NCBI RefSeq assembly: GCF_009469595.2
Contig: NZ_SSXV01000009.1
Span: 62,001 to 126,000, forward strand
Source: Thauera sp. 2A1
Lineage (GTDB): Bacteria; Pseudomonadota; Gammaproteobacteria; Burkholderiales; Rhodocyclaceae
Length of the DNA: 64,000 bases
Direction: 5' to 3'
In this document: positions 45,645 to 56,866 of the stretch, one piece after another
Numbering within the stretch: the stretch's first letter is position 1
How the letters are laid out: the number at the start of each line of letters is the position of its first letter
Made by a program: the position numbers and the translations under genes
Notes under the pieces: model-generated
What the model saw: only the letters and a program-made list of their open reading frames with translations
Databases searched by the model: none
Told to the model about the DNA's origin: nothing

Positions 45645-46703
45645 GTGGCTCAGCCAGAACAGCAGCCGGGAACCGTTGCGGTTTCCGGCCGCCAACTTTC
45701 CGCGGACGGCGACGTTGAGGCCGTGCTGTCGGGTGTGACAATGGGACAGAATCAATTCGCGGTGTCTCGGTTCAAGCGGTTGAGCGATGCTCTCTTCGCC
45801 GGGACCGCACGATCGTTTGCCGTGCTGACGCTGGTCTTGCTCGCCGGCATCATCGTTGCGTTGACTTATGCGTCGTGGCCAAGCCTGCAGGCCTTCGGCA
45901 TCGGTTTCCTGTTCTCGACGGACTGGAATCCGCCGATGGAGAAATTCGGTGCGCTCATCCCCATATACGGGACCATCGTCACCTCGATCATTGCGCTGCT
46001 TATCGCTGTTCCGATCAGCTTCGGGATCGCCTTGTTCCTGACCGAGTTGTCGCCCGTGTGGTTGCGCCGTCCTCTCGGCACGGCGATCGAGTTGCTTGCA
46101 GCCATTCCAAGCATTGTTTACGGGATGTGGGGCTTGCTCGTCTTCGCTCCGATCTTCGCAAAATATGTCCAGCCCGCCTTGCAGGCGACGCTGGGCAAGT
46201 TGCCACTCGTCGGCCTACTTTTCGAGGGCGCGCCGCTTGGCATCGGCCTGCTGGCAGCAGGGATCATCCTCGCAATCATGATCATTCCCTACATCGCTTC
46301 GGTCATGCGTGATGTATTTGAAGTGACACCGCCCATGCTGAAGGAGTCGGCCTACGGTGTCGGATGTACCACGTGGGAAGTGATGTGGAACGTCGTGCTT
46401 CCTTACACGCGGACAGGGGTAATCGGTGGCGTGATGCTGGGTCTGGGGCGAGCGCTCGGCGAGACGATGGCGGTGACCTTCGTCATCGGCAACACGAACT
46501 TCCTGAACACTGCCTCGCTCTTTGCACCGGGCAACAGCATCACTTCCGCGCTGGCCAACGAGTTCGCCGAAGCGGACCCCGGTCTCCACTCTGCGTCGCT
46601 GATGGAACTGGGCCTGATTCTGTTCGCGATTACGCTCGCTGTTCTCGTCGTGTCGAAACTCCTGCTGCTTCGTCTCGCCAAGAGCGAAGGCGCGAAGAGC
46701 TGA
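45645..46703 (+). CDS. pstC: Phosphate ABC transporter permease PstC
   Basis: A 352-aa inner membrane permease with six membrane segments and conserved [21 protein letters not shown] and [21 protein letters not shown] (EAA loop) motifs. The start is uncertain: GTG at 45645 gives a hydrophilic 32-residue leader with no family likeness, whereas ATG at 45741 ([11 protein letters not shown]) gives 320 residues, the usual length. Neither has a strong ribosome site. Confidence 0.94.
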   Translation: MAQPEQQPGTVAVSGRQLSADGDVEAVLSGVTMGQNQFAVSRFKRLSDALFAGTARSFAVLTLVLLAGIIVALTYASWPSLQAFGIGFLFSTDWNPPMEKFGALIPIYGTIVTSIIALLIAVPISFGIALFLTELSPVWLRRPLGTAIELLAAIPSIVYGMWGLLVFAPIFAKYVQPALQATLGKLPLVGLLFEGAPLGIGLLAAGIILAIMIIPYIASVMRDVFEVTPPMLKESAYGVGCTTWEVMWNVVLPYTRTGVIGGVMLGLGRALGETMAVTFVIGNTNFLNTASLFAPGNSITSALANEFAEADPGLHSASLMELGLILFAITLAVLVVSKLLLLRLAKSEGAKS

Positions 46704-46712
46704 GGGGGTGTC

Positions 46713-47555
46713 ATGAATCTTCTGACAAGGCGCAAGCTGACCAACAAGGTGGCGCTGACGCTGTCGTTATCGGCAATGTTGTTCGGCCTGTTCTGGCTTG
46801 CATGGATCCTGTGGACGGTTTTCGAACTGGGTCTGTCCGGGCTGTCGCTCAGTCTTCTGACGCAAATGACGCCGCCGCCGGGCGATGAGGTCGGTGGCCT
46901 GTCGAATGCGATCGTCGGGAGCCTGATCCTGGTGGGCCTGGCAACCTTGATCGGTACGCCGGTCGGTATCATTGCCGGAATCTATCTTGCGGAATATGGA
47001 CGCTTCACTGTCCTCGGGAAGCTGACCCGGTTCATCAACGACCTGCTCTTGTCGGCTCCTTCCATCGTCATCGGTCTCTTTGTCTATGCCGCTGTGGTGG
47101 CGCAGACGGGCAAGTTCTCGGCATGGGCGGGCGTCATCGCTCTGGCGCTGATCGTGCTGCCGGTCGTGGTGCGCACCACCGAGAACATGCTGCAACTGAT
47201 TCCGAACACGCTACGTGAGGCCGCGTTCGCACTTGGTGCGCCCAAGAGCGTGGTCATTTCGAAGGTGACGCTCCGCGCGGCCCGCTCGGGGGTGGTCACT
47301 GGCGTGCTGCTCGCTGTTGCGCGCATCGCCGGTGAGACTGCTCCCCTGCTGTTCACCGCGTTGTCGAACCAGTTCTGGTCGCTCGACATGAACGAGCCGA
47401 TGGCGAACCTGCCGGTGACGATCTTCAAGTTCGCAATGAGCCCGTTCAGCAACTGGCAGCAGCTTGCATGGGCAGGTGTTTTCCTGATCACGCTCGGCGT
47501 GCTCGCCCTGAACGTCGTCGCCCGCGTCTTCCTCCGGGCTGAAAAGATCAACTGA
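46713..47555 (+). CDS. pstA: Phosphate ABC transporter permease PstA
   Basis: A 280-aa inner membrane permease partner of PstC, with about six membrane segments, [29 protein letters not shown] and the EAA-type [21 protein letters not shown]. The ATG at 46713 has GAGGGGG 4-10 nt upstream, so initiation should be strong. Confidence 0.96.
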   Translation: MNLLTRRKLTNKVALTLSLSAMLFGLFWLAWILWTVFELGLSGLSLSLLTQMTPPPGDEVGGLSNAIVGSLILVGLATLIGTPVGIIAGIYLAEYGRFTVLGKLTRFINDLLLSAPSIVIGLFVYAAVVAQTGKFSAWAGVIALALIVLPVVVRTTENMLQLIPNTLREAAFALGAPKSVVISKVTLRAARSGVVTGVLLAVARIAGETAPLLFTALSNQFWSLDMNEPMANLPVTIFKFAMSPFSNWQQLAWAGVFLITLGVLALNVVARVFLRAEKIN

Positions 47556-47601
47556 TGAGTAGGGATTGCGGTCCGCTTCGTGGTCGCAATCCGGAGTGAA
47601 T

Positions 47602-48366
47602 ATGGAAATCACTGACGCGCAGATCGAATTCAAGGATTTCAATTTTTATTACGGCAAGTTCCATGCGCTGAAGAACATCAACTTCAAGATGGCTCGGCAC
47701 AAGGTGACTGCGTTCATCGGCCCTTCGGGCTGTGGCAAGTCGACCTTGCTGCGCACCATCAATCGCATGTACGACCTGTACCCCGAGCAGCGTGCCGAGG
47801 GCCAGTTGTTGTTCGACGGGCGGAATCTGCTCGATGCTGGTGTGGACGTGAGCGTGCTCCGTGCCAAGATCGGCATGGTGTTCCAGAAGCCGACACCGTT
47901 TCCGATGTCGATTTACGAGAACATCGCCTTCGGGGTCAGGCTGCACGAGAAGCTTTCCGTCAGTCAGATGGACGAACGGGTCGAATGGGCCCTGCGCAAG
48001 GCCGCGCTGTGGGATGAAGTGAAGGACAAACTCAATCAGAGCGGGATGAGCCTGTCCGGTGGGCAGCAGCAGCGCCTGTGCATTGCGCGAGGCATTGCAG
48101 TGAAGCCCGAAGTGATTCTCCTCGACGAGCCGACTTCGGCGCTGGATCCGATCTCCACGTCCCGTATCGAGGAACTGGTCGACGAACTCAAGAAGGAGTT
48201 CACGATCGTCATCGTGACTCACAACATGCAACAGGCCGCTCGCATCTCGGACTACACCGCCTACATGTATCTCGGCGAGATGGTGGAGTTCGGCCTTACC
48301 GACGAACTCTTCCTCAAACCGAAGAAGAAGGCGACCGAGGATTACATCACCGGGCGCTTTGGCTGA
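47602..48366 (+). CDS. pstB: Phosphate import ATP-binding protein PstB
   Basis: A 254-aa ABC ATPase of the phosphate importer: Walker [11 protein letters not shown]-loop [10 protein letters not shown], signature LSGGQQQR and Walker [14 protein letters not shown], ending EDYITGRFG as in PstB. The ATG at 47602 has GGAG 7 nt upstream. It is the last gene of pstSCAB. The 220-bp gap to tpiA holds a GC-rich hairpin (near 48385) without a T run, and the tpiA promoter. Confidence 0.97.
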   Translation: MEITDAQIEFKDFNFYYGKFHALKNINFKMARHKVTAFIGPSGCGKSTLLRTINRMYDLYPEQRAEGQLLFDGRNLLDAGVDVSVLRAKIGMVFQKPTPFPMSIYENIAFGVRLHEKLSVSQMDERVEWALRKAALWDEVKDKLNQSGMSLSGGQQQRLCIARGIAVKPEVILLDEPTSALDPISTSRIEELVDELKKEFTIVIVTHNMQQAARISDYTAYMYLGEMVEFGLTDELFLKPKKKATEDYITGRFG

Positions 48367-48523
48367 GCGACCTGGGTGGGCCGCCTCGCGGCGGGTGTCC
48401 AGTCTTGCATGGGCGCCAAGCCATCCGTCCGCGTAGCGGTTCAATGTTGGCGGCTCCCAAGGAGGCAGTCGCCCTCTCCACCTGCATCGCGACCGATCTG
48501 CTCGAGCGCGCCAGTCGATCGAA

Positions 48524-48552
48524 TTGCGGGTGGGGCCACGAACCCCTATAAT
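48524..48552 (+). promoter_or_regulatory. Promoter of tpiA-secG
   Basis: TTGCGG (48524-48529) and a perfect TATAAT (48547-48552) are 17 bp apart, 34 bp ahead of the GTG start. Confidence 0.78.
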
Positions 48553-48586
48553 TCCGCGGTTTAACGCTCAGGGTGCGGACGCTTTC

Positions 48587-49321
48587 GTGGACAAACTGGT
48601 TGCCGGAAACTGGAAGATGAACGGGGGACTGGCGTCGAATCGCCTGCTCCTGGATGCATTCACGCCTGTTTCCGGGGTCGACATGCTGGTCTGCGTGCCG
48701 TACCCCTATCTCTCCCAGGCTCAACAACGCACGCCATCCATCGCCTTGGGCGCCCAGGATGTGAGCGAATTTCCAGCGGGTGCATACACCGGCGAAGTCA
48801 GTGCTGCGATGCTGCGGGATTTCGACTGCACTTTCGTGATCGTGGGGCACTCGGAGCGACGCGCGCTGTTTCATGAAGACAATGCGACGGTGGCGCGCAA
48901 GGCTGCGGCGGCACTTGCGGCGGGGGTGACGCCCATCGTTTGCGTGGGCGAGACCCTCGCTGAGCGTGATGCCGGGCGCGTGATGGACGTGATTGGCGCT
49001 CAGCTTTCGGCGGTCCTTGAAGTCCTGGGCGTTGCCGCAATGGCGCGAATCGTTCTTGCGTACGAGCCCGTATGGGCCATCGGCGCCGGCCGGTCAGCGT
49101 CCGCCGAACAGGTCGCCGGCGTACATGGGGCCATCCGAGCCTGGCTCGCAACGAGGGGTGTCGACGCCGGGACTCTTCGCATCCTCTATGGCGGCAGCGT
49201 GAAGCCGCAGAACGCAGCAGAACTCTTCGCCATTCAGCACGTCGATGGTGCCCTCGTCGGTGGGGCCTCCCTCGTCGCGGATGACTTCATGGCCATCTGT
49301 CGTGCAGCCGCGCATCGCTGA
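48587..49321 (+). CDS. tpiA: Triose-phosphate isomerase
   Basis: A 244-aa TIM-barrel enzyme of glycolysis and gluconeogenesis. It has AGNWKMNG with Lys, catalytic His in VGHSERRALF, catalytic Glu in AYEPVWAIG and phosphate loop ILYGGSVKPQN. The GTG at 48587 (VDKLVAGNWKMN) is the only start that fits both promoter and family; its ribosome site GGGTGCGGA is weak. secG follows after 33 bp. Confidence 0.95.
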   Translation: MDKLVAGNWKMNGGLASNRLLLDAFTPVSGVDMLVCVPYPYLSQAQQRTPSIALGAQDVSEFPAGAYTGEVSAAMLRDFDCTFVIVGHSERRALFHEDNATVARKAAAALAAGVTPIVCVGETLAERDAGRVMDVIGAQLSAVLEVLGVAAMARIVLAYEPVWAIGAGRSASAEQVAGVHGAIRAWLATRGVDAGTLRILYGGSVKPQNAAELFAIQHVDGALVGGASLVADDFMAICRAAAHR

Positions 49322-49354
49322 ATGAGCGTACCTCTTTTCTTCTGAAGGTTGGCA

Positions 49355-49714
49355 ATGACAAATCTCGCTTTTTCCATTGTTCTCTCGGTGCACATTCTCG
49401 TCGGCCTTGGTGTGATCGGTCTGGTGCTGGTTCAGCATGGCAAGGGAGCCGACATGGGTGCGGCGTTCGGCAGCGGCGCATCCGGGAGCCTGTTCGGTTC
49501 CTCGGGGTCTGCGAACTTCCTGAGCCGCACCACTGCCGTGCTCGCGACCGTGTTTTTTCTCACCAGCCTGGGTTTGAGCTATCTCGCCAGCAACAGGACG
49601 GCGGCGCCTGCCAGCGTCATGCAGGCGGTTCCGGCGCAGCCCGCGCAGGACGTTGCTCCGCCTGTGCCCGCAGCGTCTTCGGACGACTCGAAGGCGCAGG
49701 CGATCCCCAAGTAA
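49355..49714 (+). CDS. secG: Protein translocase subunit SecG
   Basis: A 119-aa inner membrane protein that aids SecYEG export. Two membrane helices (about 5-25 and 55-75) flank the conserved LVLVQHGKGADMGAAFGSG. The tail is Pro/Ala-rich. The ATG at 49355 has GAAGG 6 nt upstream. It is co-transcribed with tpiA, as in many proteobacteria. Confidence 0.93.
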   Translation: MTNLAFSIVLSVHILVGLGVIGLVLVQHGKGADMGAAFGSGASGSLFGSSGSANFLSRTTAVLATVFFLTSLGLSYLASNRTAAPASVMQAVPAQPAQDVAPPVPAASSDDSKAQAIPK

Positions 49715-49728
49715 GGGCTGCCGAACTG

Positions 49729-49757
49729 TTGGCGCACCGCGCAAATCGTCGTATAAT
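49729..49757 (+). promoter_or_regulatory. Promoter of tRNA-Leu
   Basis: TTGGCG (49729-49734) and TATAAT (49752-49757) are 17 bp apart, 24 bp ahead of the tRNA. Confidence 0.78.
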
Positions 49758-49781
49758 TCACGCGCTTAATCGAATGTTGAA

Positions 49782-49866
49782 GCCGACGTGGTGAAATTGG
49801 TAGACACGCTATCTTGAGGGGGTAGTGGCGAAAGCCGTGTGAGTTCGAGTCTCACCGTCGGCACCA
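49782..49866 (+). tRNA. tRNA-Leu (GAG anticodon)
   Basis: An 85-nt class II tRNA with acceptor arms GCCGACG/CGTCGGC, anticodon GAG in CTTGAGG, a long variable arm (TGGCGAAAGCC) and encoded CCA. It reads CTC and CTT. Confidence 0.97.
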
Positions 49867-49878
49867 GATCTTGGATGG

Positions 49879-49899
49879 CGCCCGCGAAAGCGGGCGTTT
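49879..49899 (+). terminator. Hairpin after tRNA-Leu
   Basis: A 7-bp stem CGCCCGC/GCGGGCG with a GAAA tetraloop is followed by TTTCC. The T run is short, so some read-through into nuoA is possible. Confidence 0.6.
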
Positions 49900-49964
49900 C
49901 CACGCAGCGCAGCGCAAAAAAATAATGTGACGTAAAGTCGCTAATCATTGGGGGTCAATGAGCC

Positions 49965-50339
49965 ATGCTGGAAAACTATTTTCCCGTTTTGATGTTCATT
50001 CTCGTTGGTCTCGGTGTCGGCGTTGTTCCGGTTCTTCTCGGGCGTCTCATTGCCCCCTACCGGCCTGATAGCGAAAAGAACTCTCCGTATGAATGCGGTT
50101 TCGAGGCATTCGAAGATGCGCGGATGAAGTTCGACGTTCGTTATTACCTCATCGCAATCCTGTTCATTCTCTTCGATCTTGAAATCGCCTTTCTCTTTCC
50201 GTGGGCGACGGTATTTCAAGAATTCATTGCGGCCGGGCAGCATGCAATGTTCGTCTTCGGCTCCGTCTTGGTCTTTCTGACCATTCTGGTAATCGGCTAC
50301 ATCGTCGAGTGGAAAAACGGCGCGCTCGACTGGGAGTAA
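49965..50339 (+). CDS. nuoA: NADH-quinone oxidoreductase subunit A
   Basis: A 124-aa membrane subunit of complex I with three helices and the conserved loop [25 protein letters not shown] that reaches the quinone site. It is the first gene of nuoA-N. A GGGGG stretch lies 10 nt ahead of the ATG. A convincing promoter was not found in the 65 bp after the tRNA hairpin, although TAATGT near 49924 could be a -10. Confidence 0.96.
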   Translation: MLENYFPVLMFILVGLGVGVVPVLLGRLIAPYRPDSEKNSPYECGFEAFEDARMKFDVRYYLIAILFILFDLEIAFLFPWATVFQEFIAAGQHAMFVFGSVLVFLTILVIGYIVEWKNGALDWE

Positions 50340-50342
50340 CGC

Positions 50343-50819
50343 ATGAGCATTGAGGGCGTCTTTCGCGAGGGGTTCGTCACGACCTCTCTGGATGCGGTCA
50401 TCAACTGGACGCGCACCGGTTCGCTGTGGCCGATGACTTTCGGTCTCGCATGTTGCGCGGTCGAGATGATCCACGCGGGCTGTTCGCGCTATGACCTGGA
50501 CCGATTTGGCGTCGTGTTCCGGCCGAGTCCTCGACAGTCTGACCTCATGATTGTCGCTGGAACCCTTTGCAACAAGATGGCTCCCGCGCTGCGCAAGGTG
50601 TATGACCAGATGTCGGAGCCGCGGTGGGTGATCTCGATGGGGTCGTGCGCAAACGGCGGCGGTTACTATCATTATTCCTATTCCGTGGTGCGCGGGTGTG
50701 ACCGTATCGTTCCGGTCGATGTCTATGTGCCGGGCTGTCCGCCGACCGCCGAAGCACTGCTGTACGGCATCATTCAGTTGCAGAACAAGATCAAGCGCAC
50801 CAATACGATTGCGCGCTGA
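50343..50819 (+). CDS. nuoB: NADH-quinone oxidoreductase subunit B
   Basis: A 158-aa peripheral subunit binding the terminal cluster N2, which passes electrons to quinone. Ligands are the adjacent Cys of GLACCAVEM, Cys in GSCANGGG and Cys in [12 protein letters not shown]. It starts 3 bp after nuoA. Confidence 0.97.
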   Translation: MSIEGVFREGFVTTSLDAVINWTRTGSLWPMTFGLACCAVEMIHAGCSRYDLDRFGVVFRPSPRQSDLMIVAGTLCNKMAPALRKVYDQMSEPRWVISMGSCANGGGYYHYSYSVVRGCDRIVPVDVYVPGCPPTAEALLYGIIQLQNKIKRTNTIAR

Positions 50820-50834
50820 CAGGTGTGTCCTCAA

Positions 50835-51440
50835 ATGAGTCAAAAGCTTGAACGCCTGATTCAGACTTTGAAAGATGTGCTCGGCGAGAAGCTGAAGTCG
50901 CTGACCACAGATCTTGGCGAAGTCACCATCGAAGTCTCCGCCAGCGATTATCTCGGGGTCGCCCGTGCATTGCGCGATCATGCTGATCTGCATTTCGAGG
51001 AATTGATGGATATTTCCGGAGTCGACTATTCGGCCTACGGAAATGGCGCGTGGACCGGTCGTCGCTTCGCGTCCACGGGGCACCTGTTGTCCGTCCGACA
51101 CAACTGGCGTCTCCGTCTGAAGGTGTTTGCTGACGATGACGATTTTCCCGTCGTCGACTCCGTAGTCGAGATCTGGCCCAGCGCAAACTGGTACGAACGC
51201 GAGTCGTTTGATCTCTACGGCATCATGTATTCCGGCCATCCCGATCTGCGCCGTATCCTGACCGACTACGGTTTTGTCGGTCATCCGTTCCGCAAGGATT
51301 TTCCAGTTTCGGGCTACGTGGAAATGCGTTACGACCCGGAGCAGGGAAGGGTTGTTTATCAGCCAGTCACGATCGAGCCGCGGGAGAACACGCCCCGCAT
51401 CGTGCGTGAGGACAACTACGGGGATGTCGGCCATGGCTGA
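50835..51440 (+). CDS. nuoC: NADH-quinone oxidoreductase subunit C
   Basis: A 201-aa peripheral subunit with the 30-kDa motif [27 protein letters not shown] in its C-terminal part and [17 protein letters not shown]. It is separate from NuoD, unlike the NuoCD fusion of E. coli. The ATG at 50835 is used rather than a GTG at 50823. It overlaps nuoD by 8 bp. Confidence 0.96.
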   Translation: MSQKLERLIQTLKDVLGEKLKSLTTDLGEVTIEVSASDYLGVARALRDHADLHFEELMDISGVDYSAYGNGAWTGRRFASTGHLLSVRHNWRLRLKVFADDDDFPVVDSVVEIWPSANWYERESFDLYGIMYSGHPDLRRILTDYGFVGHPFRKDFPVSGYVEMRYDPEQGRVVYQPVTIEPRENTPRIVREDNYGDVGHG

Positions 51441-52686
51441 AATTCGTAACTACACCATCAACTTCGGTCCGCAGCACCCATCAGCTCACGGCGTGCTCCG
51501 GCTGGTTCTGGAGCTGGATGGTGAAGTCGTCGAACGTGCAGATCCGCATATCGGGCTGCTCCATCGTGGCACCGAAAAACTTGCCGAGACGCGGACCTGG
51601 GTGCAATCGGTTCCCTATATGGACCGCCTCGACTACGTGTCGATGATGTGCAACGAGCACGCCTACTGCATGGCAATCGAACGCCTGCTTGGCGTCGAAG
51701 TGCCGCTGCGCGCGCAATATATCCGAGTGATGTTTGACGAGATCACGCGGATTCTCAACCACCTGCTCAACATCGGTACGCACGCGCTGGATATCGGCGC
51801 GATGACGATGGTGCTCTACACCTTCCGTGAGCGGGAAGATCTCATGGACGCGTATGAGGCCGTGTCCGGTGCGCGCCTGCATGCTGCATATTATCGGCCC
51901 GGCGGGGTGTATCGCGACCTTCCCGATCGCATGCCGCAATACGAAGTCAACAAGTTCCGCAATGCCAAGACCGTTTCCGAGCTTAACGCGTCACGTTCGG
52001 GTTCGTTGCTCGATTTTCTCGAAGACTTCACCAACCGCTTCCCCACCTACTGCGATGAGTACGAGACGCTGCTGACCGATAACCGGATCTGGAAGCAGCG
52101 TACGGTGGGTATCGGCGTGGTTTCGCCTGAGCAGGCACTTGCGTGGGGGTTCAGTGGGGCGATGCTTCGCGGCTCTGGTGTCGCCTGGGACTTGCGCAAG
52201 AAGCAGCCCTATGAAGTCTATGATCGTGTGGATTTCGACATTCCGGTCGGCAAGAACGGTGATTGTTACGACCGATATCTCTGCCGCATGGAAGAGATGC
52301 GTCAATCCAACCGGATCATCAAGCAGTGCATCGACTGGTTGCGTAAGAATCCCGGGCCGGTAATCACGGACAATCACAAAATCGCTCCGCCGCCACGCGA
52401 ACAGATGAAGTCGAACATGGAAGAGTTGATCCATCACTTCAAGCTGTTCACCGAGGGTATGCATGTGCCCAAGGGTGAAGTTTATGCGGCCGTCGAGCAT
52501 CCGAAAGGGGAGTTCGGCGTGTACGCGGTGTCCGATGGCGCGAACAAGCCATATCGACTCAAGCTCCGTGCGCCTGGCTACGCGCACCTCGCGGCCATGG
52601 ATGAAATCGCGAGGGGGCACATGATCGCTGACGTTGTTGCAATCATCGGCACGATGGATGTCGTGTTCGGCGAAATCGACCGATAG
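51433..52686 (+). CDS. nuoD: NADH-quinone oxidoreductase subunit D
   Basis: A 417-aa 49-kDa subunit that forms the quinone-binding cavity with NuoB. It has [38 protein letters not shown] and the C-terminal FGEIDR. The ATG at 51433 (MAEIRNYT) lies inside nuoC; the longer open frame upstream is the wrong register of nuoC. Confidence 0.96.
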   Translation: MAEIRNYTINFGPQHPSAHGVLRLVLELDGEVVERADPHIGLLHRGTEKLAETRTWVQSVPYMDRLDYVSMMCNEHAYCMAIERLLGVEVPLRAQYIRVMFDEITRILNHLLNIGTHALDIGAMTMVLYTFREREDLMDAYEAVSGARLHAAYYRPGGVYRDLPDRMPQYEVNKFRNAKTVSELNASRSGSLLDFLEDFTNRFPTYCDEYETLLTDNRIWKQRTVGIGVVSPEQALAWGFSGAMLRGSGVAWDLRKKQPYEVYDRVDFDIPVGKNGDCYDRYLCRMEEMRQSNRIIKQCIDWLRKNPGPVITDNHKIAPPPREQMKSNMEELIHHFKLFTEGMHVPKGEVYAAVEHPKGEFGVYAVSDGANKPYRLKLRAPGYAHLAAMDEIARGHMIADVVAIIGTMDVVFGEIDR

Positions 52687-52740
52687 GCGAATTCCGAAAA
52701 CAATCCATTTTCAGCCGGCAACCCGGAAGACGAAAACGAA

Positions 52741-53220
52741 ATGCTGAGTCAGGAATCGCTGCAACAGATCGATCGCGAAGTTGCGAAATATCCGGCGGAC
52801 CAGAAGCAGTCTGCCGTCATGGCCGCCCTGCGTATCGCGCAGGTCGAAAAAGGTTGGCTTCGCAAGGACGTGATCGAGTTCGTCGCCAGTTATCTCGGCA
52901 TGCCCGCGATAGCAGCCTATGAAGTCGCTAGCTTCTACAACATGTACGATCTTGAGCCGGTGGGTCGGCACAAGATCACTGTATGCACCAATCTTCCCTG
53001 TGCGCTTTCTGGCGGAGTTCACGCCGCAGACTATGTCAAGCACAAGCTTGGGATCGATTTCAACGAGACCACGCCGGATGGCAAGTTCACGCTGAAGGAG
53101 GGTGAGTGCATGGGAGCCTGCGGCGATGCTCCGGTGCTGCTGGTGAACAATCACCATATGTGCAGCTGGATGACCACCGAGAAGATCGACCAACTGCTCG
53201 CCGAACTGGACAAGAAATGA
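52741..53220 (+). CDS. nuoE: NADH-quinone oxidoreductase subunit E
   Basis: A 159-aa 24-kDa subunit with a thioredoxin-like [2Fe-2S] cluster N1a. Ligands are in [11 protein letters not shown] and [14 protein letters not shown]. Upstream helical part has [19 protein letters not shown]. Its stop overlaps the nuoF start as ATGA. Confidence 0.96.
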   Translation: MLSQESLQQIDREVAKYPADQKQSAVMAALRIAQVEKGWLRKDVIEFVASYLGMPAIAAYEVASFYNMYDLEPVGRHKITVCTNLPCALSGGVHAADYVKHKLGIDFNETTPDGKFTLKEGECMGACGDAPVLLVNNHHMCSWMTTEKIDQLLAELDKK

Positions 53221-54536
53221 GCACGCAAGGAATGATCCTCGCCGGCTGCGACGGCGACCGCACCTGGCGGCTCCAGGACTACGTTGCGCGGGGGGGCTAC
53301 TCCGCGCTGCGCAAGATTCTCAGCGAGAAGATCTCGCAGGACGCGATCATCGCCGAGCTCAAGGCGTCGGTACTTCGCGGAAGGGGGGGCGCAGGGTTTC
53401 CGACCGGTCTGAAGTGGAGCTTCATGCCTCGTGCCTTCCCGGGCGACAAGTATCTCGCCTGCAACTCGGATGAGGGCGAGCCAGGCACCTTCAAGGACCG
53501 CGACATCCTTCGCTACAACCCGCATTCTGTCATCGAGGGCATGGCGATCGCAGCTTATGCGATGGGCGCGGCGCGTGGATACAACTACATCCACGGCGAA
53601 GTCTTCGAGGTGTATAAGCGATTCGAAGAGGCTCTGGACGAAGCCCGCGCCGCGGGGTTCATCGGACAGAATATTCTTGGCTCCGACTTTTCCTTCGAGC
53701 TTTTTGCCCATCACGGCTACGGCGCATACATCTGTGGTGAGGAGACGGCACTACTCGAGTCCATCGAGGGCAAGAAAGGACAGCCGCGATTCAAGCCGCC
53801 TTTCCCCGCCAGTTACGGCCTCTACGGAAAGCCGACCACCATCAACAACACCGAGACTTTCGCCTCCGTCCCGTTCATCATGAACATGGGTGGCGAGGCG
53901 TTCCTGAATCTCGGCAAGCCGAACAACGGCGGGATGAAGCTTTTTTCGGTGTCCGGCCACGTGAATCGTCCCGGCAACTACGAAATCCCCCTGGGCACGC
54001 CGTTCGCGGAACTGCTCGAGATGGCGGGTGGAATGCGCGGCGGCCGCAAGATCAAGGCCGTGATTCCGGGGGGATCTTCAGCTCCGGTCTTGCCGGGCCA
54101 AGTCATGATGGATTGCACGATGGACTATGACTCGATCTCCAAGGCGGGATCGATGCTTGGCTCTGGCGCCGTCATCGTCATGGACGAGACGACCTGCATG
54201 GTGAAGTCGCTCGAGCGTCTCTCGTATTTCTACTTCGAGGAATCGTGCGGTCAGTGCACACCCTGTCGTGAGGGCACGGGATGGCTCTACCGCGTCGTGC
54301 ATCGGATCGAGCATGGTCTGGGCCGGCCGGATGACCTCGATCTGCTGAATTCGGTGACGGCGAACATCATGGGACGCACCATATGCGCACTGGGTGATGC
54401 CGCTTCCATGCCGGTGCAGAGTTTCGTCAAGCACTTCGGGTCAGAGTTCGAATACCACATCGAAAACAAGAAATGCCTCGTGCCGCCAGAAGTGCAGCAC
54501 GCGGGAAGTCAAATCTACGTGAGCCCGTCATGCTAG
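53217..54536 (+). CDS. nuoF: NADH-quinone oxidoreductase subunit F
   Basis: A 439-aa 51-kDa subunit that oxidises NADH with FMN and passes electrons to cluster N3. It has [13 protein letters not shown] (NADH/FMN site), [34 protein letters not shown] and the cluster ligands [12 protein letters not shown]. The start is ATG at 53217. It overlaps nuoG by 7 bp. Confidence 0.97.
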   Translation: MSTQGMILAGCDGDRTWRLQDYVARGGYSALRKILSEKISQDAIIAELKASVLRGRGGAGFPTGLKWSFMPRAFPGDKYLACNSDEGEPGTFKDRDILRYNPHSVIEGMAIAAYAMGAARGYNYIHGEVFEVYKRFEEALDEARAAGFIGQNILGSDFSFELFAHHGYGAYICGEETALLESIEGKKGQPRFKPPFPASYGLYGKPTTINNTETFASVPFIMNMGGEAFLNLGKPNNGGMKLFSVSGHVNRPGNYEIPLGTPFAELLEMAGGMRGGRKIKAVIPGGSSAPVLPGQVMMDCTMDYDSISKAGSMLGSGAVIVMDETTCMVKSLERLSYFYFEESCGQCTPCREGTGWLYRVVHRIEHGLGRPDDLDLLNSVTANIMGRTICALGDAASMPVQSFVKHFGSEFEYHIENKKCLVPPEVQHAGSQIYVSPSC

Positions 54537-56866
54537 AGATCGAAATCGACGGCAAGCAGGTCCAGGTCCGGGACGGCAGCACCGTCATGGATGCTGCGTC
54601 GGCTGCAGGTGCGTACATTCCGCACTTCTGCTACCACAAGAAGCTGTCCATCGCGGCCAACTGTCGCATGTGCCTGGTGCAGGTGGAGAAGGCGCCCAAG
54701 CCGCTTCCAGCCTGCGCCACGCCGGTGACCAACGGAATGAAGGTGTGGACGCATTCCGAACAGGCGGTGAAGGCACAGAAGGGTGTGATGGAGTTCCTCC
54801 TGATCAACCATCCTCTGGATTGCCCCATCTGCGATCAGGGGGGCGAATGTCAGTTGCAGGATCTCGCTGTGGGTTACGGCGCAACAGCATCGCGGTATCA
54901 AGAGGAGAAGCGCGTCGTTTTCAACAAGAACCTCGGCTCGCTGGTGTCGACCGACATGACGCGTTGCATCAACTGCACGCGCTGTGTACGTTTCACTGCA
55001 GAGATCGCTGGCGAGATGGAACTCGGACAGGCTTTTCGCGGCGAGCATGCGGAGATCATGCCGTTCATCGAAAAGACAGTCGATTCGGAGCTTTCCGGGA
55101 ACATCATCGATCTGTGCCCCGTTGGTGCGCTGACGTCAAAGCCCTTTCGCTTTGCCGCGCGCACGTGGGAGCTGTCTCGGCGCAAATCCATCAGCCCGCA
55201 CGATTCGCTGGGCTCCAACCTCATCGTCCAGACTAAACATGACGTCGTCAAGCGCGTGCTCCCGCTGGAGAACGAGGACGTCAATGAGTGCTGGCTATCC
55301 GACAAGGATCGCTTCTCTTACGAGGCATTGAACGGTGAAGATCGGCTCACGCAGCCGATGGTGAAGCAGGGCGGCGAGTGGAAGCCTGTCGATTGGCAGC
55401 GTGCGCTCGAGTTCGTCGCCACCGGCTTGCGCGACGTCGTGCGTGATTTCGGACCTTCGGAACTCGGAGCGCTTGCCTCCCCGCATTCGACGGTCGAGGA
55501 ACTGTACCTTCTTCAGAAGCTGGTTCGTGCGCTGGGTTCCGACAATGTGGACTTCCGCCTGCGTCAGACCGACTTCAGTGCGGATGGCGCGCGCAAAGGG
55601 GTGCCCTGGTTGGGCATGCCCGTTGCGGCGGTCAGCGAACTTGAGCGGCTGTTGGTCGTGGGGAGTTTCCTGCGTAAGGACGCGCCGCTGCTTGCCCAGC
55701 GCGTTCGCCAGGCTGCCAAGCGGGGACTGAAGGTTAGCGCAGTCGGACCGAACGCCGAGGAATGGTTGATTCCGGTTGCAAACCGTGCGCTTGTCTCGCC
55801 GTCCCAAATGGTGCCGATGCTTGCCCAGATCGTATTCGCGCTGACTCACGAGAAGGCGCTCGAAGCGTCGGACAGCGTGCGTCCCTTGCTACCGAGCACG
55901 GCGTCGGACGAGGCCGCTGCCATTGCGAGGAGTCTCGCGAGTGGGGCCAAGGTTGCGGTCTGGCTCGGCAACCTCGCGTCACAGCATGAACAGGCTTCGC
56001 ACCTTGAGCTGCTCGCTCAGGAGATTGCCCGCCTTACCGGCGGTGTGGCCGGCACCGTCGGAGAAGCTGCCAACAGCGTGGGCGGCTATCTTGCAGGCGC
56101 CGTTCCAGGACCTCGCGGACTGAATTCGCGCACGATGGTGGAGCAGCCGCGCAAGGCTTACGTCTTGCTCGGGCTTGAGCCGGATCTCGATCACTCGAAC
56201 GCCGTCGCCGCGATGAATGCTCTGGGGTCCGCGCAGTTGGTCGTCGCCATGTCTGCGTTCAATTCCCCTTCGCTGCGCGAGGTGGCAGACGTAATGTTGC
56301 CGATTGCGCCGTTCAGCGAGACATCCGGGACGTTCGTGAGCGCTGAGGGCCGAGTGCAGAGTTTCAACGCTGTCGCTCGTCCCCTGGGCGAGACCCGCCC
56401 TGCGTGGAAGGTGCTGCGTGTGCTCGGTAACCTCCTGCAGGCCGACGGATTCGACCAGGCCGATTCCGAGTCGGTGCGTGCGGAAGCACTGGATTCCGGG
56501 TGTGGTGAGCGTCTGGACAATGCTCTTGATCTAGCCGCAGCACCTGGAATCAAGGCGGGTTCGAGCGGTTTCGAACGGGTCGCCGACGTGCCCATCTATT
56601 TCGCCGATCCTCTGGTGCGTCGTGCGCCCGCGTTGCAGAAGACCCGCGACGCTGGCGCGCCGGTTGCGCGGATGGCGAGCGCGACGCTGGCGGGCGTGGG
56701 CGTGTCGTCCGGCGAGCGGGTTCGCGTCAAAGGGGCGGGGCAGATCGAGATCGTCGCGGTGGCTGACGAAGGCGTGGCACCGGGCTGTGTCCGAATCGCT
56801 GCGGCACATGCCGCGACGGCGGCACTCGGGCCGCTGAGCGGCATACTCTCCGTGGAGCGTGTCTGA
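54530..56866 (+). CDS. nuoG: NADH-quinone oxidoreductase subunit G
   Basis: A 778-aa 75-kDa subunit. The N-terminal ferredoxin-like part (Cys in [21 protein letters not shown]) holds N1b; [18 protein letters not shown] and [11 protein letters not shown] hold further clusters. A molybdopterin oxidoreductase-like domain without cofactor follows. The start is ATG at 54530 ([11 protein letters not shown]). The stop overlaps the nuoH ATG by one base. Confidence 0.96.
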   Translation: MLEIEIDGKQVQVRDGSTVMDAASAAGAYIPHFCYHKKLSIAANCRMCLVQVEKAPKPLPACATPVTNGMKVWTHSEQAVKAQKGVMEFLLINHPLDCPICDQGGECQLQDLAVGYGATASRYQEEKRVVFNKNLGSLVSTDMTRCINCTRCVRFTAEIAGEMELGQAFRGEHAEIMPFIEKTVDSELSGNIIDLCPVGALTSKPFRFAARTWELSRRKSISPHDSLGSNLIVQTKHDVVKRVLPLENEDVNECWLSDKDRFSYEALNGEDRLTQPMVKQGGEWKPVDWQRALEFVATGLRDVVRDFGPSELGALASPHSTVEELYLLQKLVRALGSDNVDFRLRQTDFSADGARKGVPWLGMPVAAVSELERLLVVGSFLRKDAPLLAQRVRQAAKRGLKVSAVGPNAEEWLIPVANRALVSPSQMVPMLAQIVFALTHEKALEASDSVRPLLPSTASDEAAAIARSLASGAKVAVWLGNLASQHEQASHLELLAQEIARLTGGVAGTVGEAANSVGGYLAGAVPGPRGLNSRTMVEQPRKAYVLLGLEPDLDHSNAVAAMNALGSAQLVVAMSAFNSPSLREVADVMLPIAPFSETSGTFVSAEGRVQSFNAVARPLGETRPAWKVLRVLGNLLQADGFDQADSESVRAEALDSGCGERLDNALDLAAAPGIKAGSSGFERVADVPIYFADPLVRRAPALQKTRDAGAPVARMASATLAGVGVSSGERVRVKGAGQIEIVAVADEGVAPGCVRIAAAHAATAALGPLSGILSVERV